Assembly: GCF_002923755.1 (NCBI RefSeq)
Contig: NZ_PGFZ01000008.1
Location: 1-58,503, forward strand
DNA from: Methylovulum psychrotolerans
GTDB taxonomy: Bacteria; Pseudomonadota; Gammaproteobacteria; Methylococcales; Methylomonadaceae
Direction of reading: 5' to 3'
DNA length: 58,503 bases
Positions 53,374 to 58,503 of the stretch are shown here, piece after piece. Position 1 is the stretch's first letter. Every line of letters begins with the position of its first letter. The notes below the pieces were generated by a model. The model saw only the letters and a list, made by a program, of their open reading frames with translations. It did not search any database and was not told where the DNA came from. Position numbers and translations under genes: made by a program.

Positions 53374-54672
53374 ATGAAAACATCCCTATTCACCGACCGG
53401 ATCTTCAACCGCCGCTTGCTTATCTGCATCTTAACCGGGTTTTCCTCAGGCTTGCCGCTGTACATTCTGATTAACCTGTTCGCGGCGTGGTTCCATAGCG
53501 CGGGCATCGACCTGAAAACCATCGGCTTACTGACCTTAATCCAGCTGCCCTATACTTGGAAGTTTTTATGGTCGCCGCTTTGTGACCGTTATTCCTTAGG
53601 TATAGGGCGGCGGCGGTCGTGGATGTTGCTGACCCAATTGGGTTTGCTGGCGATTTTGCCCATCTTTGGCTGGCTGTCGCCGCAAGACGATTTGCGCCTG
53701 ATTATCGGCTTAGCGGTGGCGGTGGCGTTTTTGTCGGCCAGCCAAGATATCGCCATTGACGCTTTCCGGCGCGAATTGCTGCACGAGTCCGAGCAAGGGC
53801 TGGGCAGTGTCATCCATGTCAATGCTTATAAACTGGCCAGCCTTATCCCCGGCTCCTTATCGCTGGTACTGGCCGACCATGTCTCTTGGCAAGTGGTCTA
53901 TAGCGTCACCGCCCTATTCATGCTGCCGGGCATCGCCTTAAGCCTGTGCATGAGCGAACCGGTAACTTCGGTATACGCGCCGAAAACCTTACGCGCGGCG
54001 ATTGTCGAACCTTTCCACGAATTTTTCCAACGCCAAGGCGTAAAAAACGCCCTGCTGATTTTGGCATTTATCTTCCTTTACAAACTCGGCGACACCATGG
54101 CCAGCGCCTTGCTGACCCCGTTTTATTTGGACTTGGGCTTTAGCAAAACCGAAATCGGCATTGTTGCCAAAAACGCCGGGTTATGGGCAAGCATCGCGGG
54201 GGGGATTTTCGGCGGCGTGTGGCTGGTATATATCGGCCTTAACCGCGCTTTATGGATTTTTGGCCTGTTACAGGCTTTGGTGATTTTAGGTTTTGCTTGG
54301 CTGGCGACCACCGATCATAGCCTAGGCAGTTTGGCCTTGGTCATCGCCTTAGAAAGCTTCGGCATGGGCTTAGGCACAGCGGCGTTCGTCGCCTTTGTCG
54401 CCACCACCACCCACCCGGTCTACGCCGCCACCCAATTCGCCTTATTCACCAGTCTTGCCGCCACGCCCCGCACCCTCGCCAATGCCTTAGCCGGGTATTT
54501 TGTCGAAGGCGGCGACATTAGTGTGTTTAGTGTCGTGCTATTCCACATCAACGCCCTAGGCTGGCAGCACTTCTACTGGCTTTGCTTCGCTTTGGCACTG
54601 CCGGGTATGTTGTTGCTGTTTTATATTGCCCCGTGGCATAAGACGGCTAAGGGGTTTGCTGAGGAGGGGTGA
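53374..54672 (+). CDS. ampG: AmpG-like muropeptide MFS permease
   Basis: Twelve-span transporter of the major facilitator family that brings anhydromuropeptides into the cytosol for recycling. The 432-residue protein has the AmpG-like TGFSSGLPLYILINLFAAWFHSAGIDLKTIGLLTLIQLPYTWKFLWSPLCDRY, ASQDIAIDAFRRELL and YKLGDTMASALLTPFYLDLGFSKTEIG. The ATG at 53374 lies 13 bases beyond copy B of the mobile element; the frame is open into it, and the resident promoter may have been altered. It fits with amgK and murU at 19-21 kb. Confidence 0.88.
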   Translation: MKTSLFTDRIFNRRLLICILTGFSSGLPLYILINLFAAWFHSAGIDLKTIGLLTLIQLPYTWKFLWSPLCDRYSLGIGRRRSWMLLTQLGLLAILPIFGWLSPQDDLRLIIGLAVAVAFLSASQDIAIDAFRRELLHESEQGLGSVIHVNAYKLASLIPGSLSLVLADHVSWQVVYSVTALFMLPGIALSLCMSEPVTSVYAPKTLRAAIVEPFHEFFQRQGVKNALLILAFIFLYKLGDTMASALLTPFYLDLGFSKTEIGIVAKNAGLWASIAGGIFGGVWLVYIGLNRALWIFGLLQALVILGFAWLATTDHSLGSLALVIALESFGMGLGTAAFVAFVATTTHPVYAATQFALFTSLAATPRTLANALAGYFVEGGDISVFSVVLFHINALGWQHFYWLCFALALPGMLLLFYIAPWHKTAKGFAEEG

Positions 54673-54811
54673 GTGGGGGAGGGGATGCAAAGGTGTTCGT
54701 CATAACAAGGCAAGGTTTAAAAACACCCATTGGCAAGAGTCGGCACACTATGTTAGCGTAGTGCCAAAACCTAAGCGCTTAGCCCCTATCCGATAATAAC
54801 AAGGCACAACG

Positions 54812-56095
54812 ATGTATGGACATTTTGATGATGAAACATTGCAGCAATGGTGCGCCCTGTATGTGCGTGTTGTTTGCAATGATAGCCAACGCTTGGCAAA
54901 TGCAATTAACACCTGTAAGTCATCAGAAATAGGTGCTGCATTATCTAAGCCGCAAAATATTAACGGGCTTCTGGCAAAAACAACACTGACGGATGTGGAT
55001 TGTTTAGCCGTTTTTGGTTACTTGTGCGAGATGGATAACAAATTTCGGCAGCTTGCTTCCCCGTGTTTAATCGACACTCCCATAGAAGTTACCCTCAACA
55101 ATTCACGCTATCTATTGCTGCGCCGCACAGAATCGCCCATTCTCAAAGGAATCCCAGAAAAAAAGCGATTTAAACCCAGCCATAGCCTTGGCACTACAGG
55201 CACATTGGCTTTGCATCATGAATGGCAAGCCATCGAAACATCAACAATACTGGATATATGCCGCAGTGATGCCTTCGACACCCTAACAAACCACTTAAAA
55301 ATCGGCTTTTCACCGTATGCAGATGGGCAAGATATGCGCTGGGCTTGCGATGCGCATGACCCGCGCGGCATTAATGGCAAAATCCCTTTCTGGTGTTGCG
55401 GCACAAAAACCGCCGAAGCAGAGCTCCTAGAACGGATTAGCAGCGTATTGGCGGCGGCTTATCAAGCAAATGTGCATATTCTGTTGTTTCCCGAACTGGT
55501 CATGACCGAAAACCTGCAAAGCCATATTAGCCAATGGCTAAGAAAAAACAACGCCTTTGACCCCCAAATCCGCCTAGTGGTGGCCGGCACCCGCCATGTC
55601 CATGCCGATAACCCAGCGCCAGCCAACACTTATAGCAACCGCTGTAGCGTTTTTAATTCTGTCGGCGGTCTCGAATGGCAACAAGACAAACGCCAGTCGT
55701 TTGATTTGACTGCCGAACAAACGCAAGCACTATTCGGCATTGCCGCACCCGCCTTCGAGCCGACCGACATAACCCAACACCTAACTATACGCAACACCAC
55801 CTTAGGGGCAATAGCCACGGCGATATGCTTGGATTTTCTGCAAGACAAGCACTGGCAAACCCTACCGATTGCTATTTTTTTAGTCCCCGCCATGTCTGAG
55901 GGTTTAAGTCGCTTTAAAGACCGCTGCCGTGCGGCAGGCAAGGCGGGGTCTAGTGCCTTTATTTGCAATGCCCAAAAAGATAATTCCGATGACAAGTCGA
56001 TGCTCGCTTACTGCCCCACAAAGAAAGACACATTAAAACCGGAACCTATAGCCCCTTTTTTATTCACAGTACATATTGATATAACAATGAACTGA
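54812..56095 (+). CDS. Nitrilase-superfamily (carbon-nitrogen hydrolase) protein with unknown N-terminal domain
   Basis: A 427-residue protein. The C-terminal two-thirds shows the nitrilase fold with its triad: Glu228 in ILLFPELVM, Lys293 in WQQDKRQSF and Cys339 in ATAICLDFL. The first approximately 160 residues form a separate, unrecognised, mainly helical part. The nitrilase fold normally cleaves or transfers C-N bonds; no substrate can be named. No signal peptide. An AAGG ribosome-binding site lies upstream. It opens the three-gene unit with a winged-helix protein and a KGGVGR-type NTPase, where it is the most enzyme-like component and thus the likely effector or signal-maker (inference). 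Confidence 0.75.
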   Translation: MYGHFDDETLQQWCALYVRVVCNDSQRLANAINTCKSSEIGAALSKPQNINGLLAKTTLTDVDCLAVFGYLCEMDNKFRQLASPCLIDTPIEVTLNNSRYLLLRRTESPILKGIPEKKRFKPSHSLGTTGTLALHHEWQAIETSTILDICRSDAFDTLTNHLKIGFSPYADGQDMRWACDAHDPRGINGKIPFWCCGTKTAEAELLERISSVLAAAYQANVHILLFPELVMTENLQSHISQWLRKNNAFDPQIRLVVAGTRHVHADNPAPANTYSNRCSVFNSVGGLEWQQDKRQSFDLTAEQTQALFGIAAPAFEPTDITQHLTIRNTTLGAIATAICLDFLQDKHWQTLPIAIFLVPAMSEGLSRFKDRCRAAGKAGSSAFICNAQKDNSDDKSMLAYCPTKKDTLKPEPIAPFLFTVHIDITMN

Positions 56096-56146
56096 CAGTA
56101 GTATATCCTCATCACTTCACAAATTAACCCTATAATAAAGTGAACT

Positions 56147-56779
56147 ATGGATAACTTAGCCGAACACCGCGATAACTACAGACAAGCCTTAAAAAATAAA
56201 GACTTTGCTACAGTACGTCGGGAAAAAGCCTGGCTAACCACAGCGGCGGCGTCCGCTTTATTAGCGCAAGATGCCGAAGCCATGCAGGCGATAAGAGCCT
56301 GTTGCGCCGACTTATCAGGCTTAGCCGACCATCATGATGAGAGTAGCAAACTCGGCGACCGCTGGCGGACACTGGGCGAGCTGATGACCTTAGCCTTAGC
56401 GAGCGGCAAGCCTTTAGAACAATTGCGCTTGGTCTTGCCGTCTACCGTCAGCGGCTTGGCAATGACCCGTATCAAACAACAACCCGGTATCACCCCTACC
56501 GAACTGGTCGAGCAATGCGCCAAATCAGCTTCCCATATCGCTAATGAATTAAAAAAACTTGAAGATGCCGGATTAATTTATCGCCTAAAACGCGGCAAAA
56601 GCCACGAGGTGTATTTATCGGTATTGGGCAAAGAAACGCTGAACAATGTTGCTGCCGTTAAATCAATCGAGCCGCCTAAAACACTGCCTAAAGAAGAGCG
56701 AAAATATCCTTATGTGAACAAATGTCGTGAAGAGAAACTGGGCAAACCCATCGCCGTACCATTCGCCCAATGCGCATGA
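56147..56779 (+). CDS. Winged-helix DNA-binding protein
   Basis: A 210-residue protein. Residues about 1-95 are helical without a known family. Residues about 106-165 form a winged helix: TRIKQQPGITPTELVEQCAKSASHIANELKKLEDAGLIYRLKRGKSHEVYLSVLG, similar to MarR/ArsR-type domains. The tail is basic. It begins 51 bases after the nitrilase-like gene, and its stop overlaps the start of the NTPase gene (ATGA). It is probably the operon's regulator or a DNA-sensing adaptor. Confidence 0.7.
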   Translation: MDNLAEHRDNYRQALKNKDFATVRREKAWLTTAAASALLAQDAEAMQAIRACCADLSGLADHHDESSKLGDRWRTLGELMTLALASGKPLEQLRLVLPSTVSGLAMTRIKQQPGITPTELVEQCAKSASHIANELKKLEDAGLIYRLKRGKSHEVYLSVLGKETLNNVAAVKSIEPPKTLPKEERKYPYVNKCREEKLGKPIAVPFAQCA

Positions 56780-58503
56780 ACACTTCCGCCGCAACACCCG
56801 ACACCCTAACCCGCTTTATCGCTTTTTACTCTTATAAAGGCGGGGTCGGGCGCACATTAGCCCTGGCAAACTGCGCCCGCGCCTTAGCGGCTAAAGGTAA
56901 AAAAATCGTTTTATTGGATTTAGACCTAGAAGCCCCTGGCCTACTGCATTTTGAGGCGTTCCAGCCCAAAAGCCGCAATAAAAACCCCGCCGGATTTGCC
57001 GAATACTTAGCCGACTGCCTAGAAAATGGCCCACCGGACAGCTTAGATGATTATATCTACGAGTGCCGAGGCCAAAAAACCGACCGTGGCACCGTATGGC
57101 TAATGCCCGCAGGCCGTCACAACGAGCCAGGGTATTTAGGTTTTCTCAACGGCATGACATGGCATGATTTTTACACCCAGCAAGAAGGCTATAAAATCCT
57201 CGAAAATCTACGCGGCCACATCATCGACCGCTTCAATCCCGATTACGTCTTTATGGATGCGCGTACTGGGCTGTCGGAAATCGGCGGCATTGCCACCCAT
57301 CAATTGGCGGACATCGTTGTCTTGGTGTTCAACTTAAATGGGCAAAATATCACCGGGGCTAAGCGTGTTTTTGACTCCATCCGTGATAAAGCCCCGCTAA
57401 ACCCTAAAATCATTCTGGTAGCCTCACCCGTACCCGTTATGTCTACCGAAAAAGGCACACCGTTTGCCAAAAAAATGCAGGCTATCCGCCGTGATTTTTC
57501 GGGGGCGTATAACAATGACAAGCCTTTAGTCATACCTTACCACCCCTTATTGGCTTTTAAAGACCGACTGTTGGTTGATGATGGCGACTTATTCAGCTCA
57601 GATGCCCCCTACCGCCGCTTAGTTGAGATTATCCAAGAAGTCGCCGGAGTGGATGCAGATTTTTATTTACAGCAAATGGCCGAGCCTATGCAGAAAGGTG
57701 ATTGGCAACGGGTAATAAGCCTTGCGCTACAGGGCTTGGATAAGAATAAAACCGACATCTATTTGTTGTTTAATCTGGCATCGGCCTATTATTTTACAGG
57801 TGAGAAAGAAAAATCTTTAGTATCTACCAACGAAATACTAGGGCATTATGTCGATAGCGTGGAACTATCTAAACAAGAACTAGTGGCTATAACTTTAAGC
57901 AACAAGGGTGTGATATTAGGCGAATTACAACAACTTATAGAAGCAATCGCCGCCTATGACGAGTTGCTGAGGCGGTTTGGCAACTCTACAGAATTCGCTT
58001 TACAGGAGCAGGTGGCCAATGCCCTATATAACAAAGGGGTTGCCTTGGGACAATTGCAACAGCCGGAAAAAGTAATCGCCACCTATGACGAACTGCTGAG
58101 GCGGTTTAGCGACGCAACGGAACTCGCCTTACAGGAACGGGTCGCCAACGCCCTATATAACAAAGGGGTTAGCTTAGGCCAACTGCAACAGCCGGAAGCA
58201 GCAGTCGCCGCCTATGACGAACTGCTGGGGCGGTTTGGCGACGCAACCGAACCCGCTTTACAGAAACCGATTGCTAACGCCCTATATAACAAAGGGATTG
58301 CCTTGGGTCAATTGCAACAGCCGGAAGAAGCAATCGCCGCCTATGACGAACTGCTGGGGCGTTTTGGCGGCTCGACAGAATCCGCCTTACAGGAACCGAT
58401 TGCCAACGCCCTATTCTATAAAGGGTTTACCTTGGGTCAACAGCAACAGCCGGAAGAAGCAATCGCCGCCTATGACGAACTGCTGGGGCGGTTTGGCGAC
58501 GCG
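56776..58503 (+). CDS. KGGVGR-type ParA/MinD-like NTPase with C-terminal TPR-like repeats (3' end outside window)
   Basis: The frame is open from ATG 56776 to the last base (576 residues so far). Residues about 14-60 hold the deviant Walker A YSYKGGVGRTLALANCA (Lys21 to Thr27) and the Walker A' strand IVLLDLDLEAPGL, as in SIMIBI NTPases of the MinD/ParA group but with Arg in place of the usual Lys after KGGVG. Further NTPase strands are DYVFMDARTGLSE and IVVLVFNLNG. From about residue 315 the protein becomes helical, and from about 393 it consists of 43-residue repeats (AYDELLxRFGDATExALQExxANALYNKGxxLGQLQQPEEAIA). The architecture matches NTPases of predicted conflict systems. Confidence 0.85.
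   Translation, partial: MNTSAATPDTLTRFIAFYSYKGGVGRTLALANCARALAAKGKKIVLLDLDLEAPGLLHFEAFQPKSRNKNPAGFAEYLADCLENGPPDSLDDYIYECRGQKTDRGTVWLMPAGRHNEPGYLGFLNGMTWHDFYTQQEGYKILENLRGHIIDRFNPDYVFMDARTGLSEIGGIATHQLADIVVLVFNLNGQNITGAKRVFDSIRDKAPLNPKIILVASPVPVMSTEKGTPFAKKMQAIRRDFSGAYNNDKPLVIPYHPLLAFKDRLLVDDGDLFSSDAPYRRLVEIIQEVAGVDADFYLQQMAEPMQKGDWQRVISLALQGLDKNKTDIYLLFNLASAYYFTGEKEKSLVSTNEILGHYVDSVELSKQELVAITLSNKGVILGELQQLIEAIAAYDELLRRFGNSTEFALQEQVANALYNKGVALGQLQQPEKVIATYDELLRRFSDATELALQERVANALYNKGVSLGQLQQPEAAVAAYDELLGRFGDATEPALQKPIANALYNKGIALGQLQQPEEAIAAYDELLGRFGGSTESALQEPIANALFYKGFTLGQQQQPEEAIAAYDELLGRFGDA
57946..58503 (+). repeat. 129-base tandem repeats encoding 43-residue TPR-like units
   Basis: The codons for AYDELL recur at 57952, 58081, 58210, 58339 and 58468, a strict 129-base period. 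Copies are about 85-95 percent alike by eye. The last copy is cut by the window edge. High DNA identity between units implies recent expansion or homogenisation. Confidence 0.9.

Noticed and set aside
57946-58503. Regular 129-base repeats as a possible CRISPR or satellite array
   Set aside because: The repeats are an open reading frame with TPR-like sequence and no unique spacers.

Overview
The window looks like chromosome from a gammaproteobacterial methanotroph (Methylococcales-like). The reasons are a linked Entner-Doudoroff set (zwf, edd, eda) with gltA, PQQ biosynthesis genes (pqqD, pqqE), heme A synthase, a gammaproteobacterial lptD-surA block beside amgK-murU, and mreB-mreC-mreD-mrdA. 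No methane monooxygenase or rRNA gene is present, so the assignment is an inference. GC content is moderate and most genes are ordinary housekeeping genes. The accessory content is concentrated in small repeats, one restriction-modification pair and the right-hand end.

Layout. 1-460: end of an IS5-like transposase beside a truncated ORF. 0.67-7.05 kb (minus): zwf, edd, a DUF1287 gene, eda and gltA. 7.3-8.4 kb: three small redox/envelope-type genes behind a clear sigma70 promoter with an operator-like palindrome. 8.7-11.8 kb: a LodA/GoxA-type tryptophylquinone oxidase with its LodB-type flavoprotein. 11.9-16.4 kb: an unknown zinc-ribbon membrane protein, ychJ, hemH, folE, dusA and a stand-alone Fic N-terminal fragment. 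16.8-20.9 kb: metallophosphoesterase, O-methyltransferase, tRNA-Leu(CAA), murU and amgK. 21.0-26.9 kb: lptD, surA, a DbpA-type RNA-binding protein and rnd. 28.1-32.9 kb: ygfZ, an Eco29kI-like restriction-modification pair, ctaA and a repeat-rich lipoprotein. 33.0-35.5 kb: pqqE, pqqD and an IHF/HU protein. 35.5-37.5 kb: an unknown coiled-coil/membrane pair and an MglA/COG2229-like GTPase. 38.1-42.4 kb: yciO, an M50 protease, scpA, scpB and rluB. 42.6-45.2 kb: a TauE-type permease, a decayed hicAB locus and a secreted C-type-lectin protein. 45.7-54.7 kb: gatC-gatA, mreB, mreC-mreD-mrdA and an AmpG-like permease. 54.8 kb to the end: a three-gene operon (nitrilase-fold protein, winged-helix protein, KGGVGR-type ParA-like NTPase fused to 43-residue TPR-like repeats) that runs off the window.

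Two themes stand out. First, the right-hand operon has the architecture of an NTPase-regulated conflict (defence-like) system and is the best candidate for an undescribed system. Second, several non-coding mobile elements can be delimited by terminal inverted repeats and, for three of them, by target-site duplications. One interrupts a small ORF after mreB, and removing it restores the reading frame. A sister copy in opposite orientation lies after mrdA, so the two bracket mreC-mreD-mrdA. A third lies exactly at the start codon of pqqD. A fourth and a fifth are nested inside an older repeat at 40.9-41.4 kb. They sit where operon partners usually found nearby (pqqABC, rodA) are missing.

Functional links: AmpG-like import of anhydromuropeptides, AmgK and MurU form a peptidoglycan-recycling route. 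LptD and SurA build the outer membrane. PqqD and PqqE make PQQ, the cofactor of methanol dehydrogenase. In a pass by eye no CCGCGG site was found in the window, which fits the Eco29kI-like system if it has that specificity.
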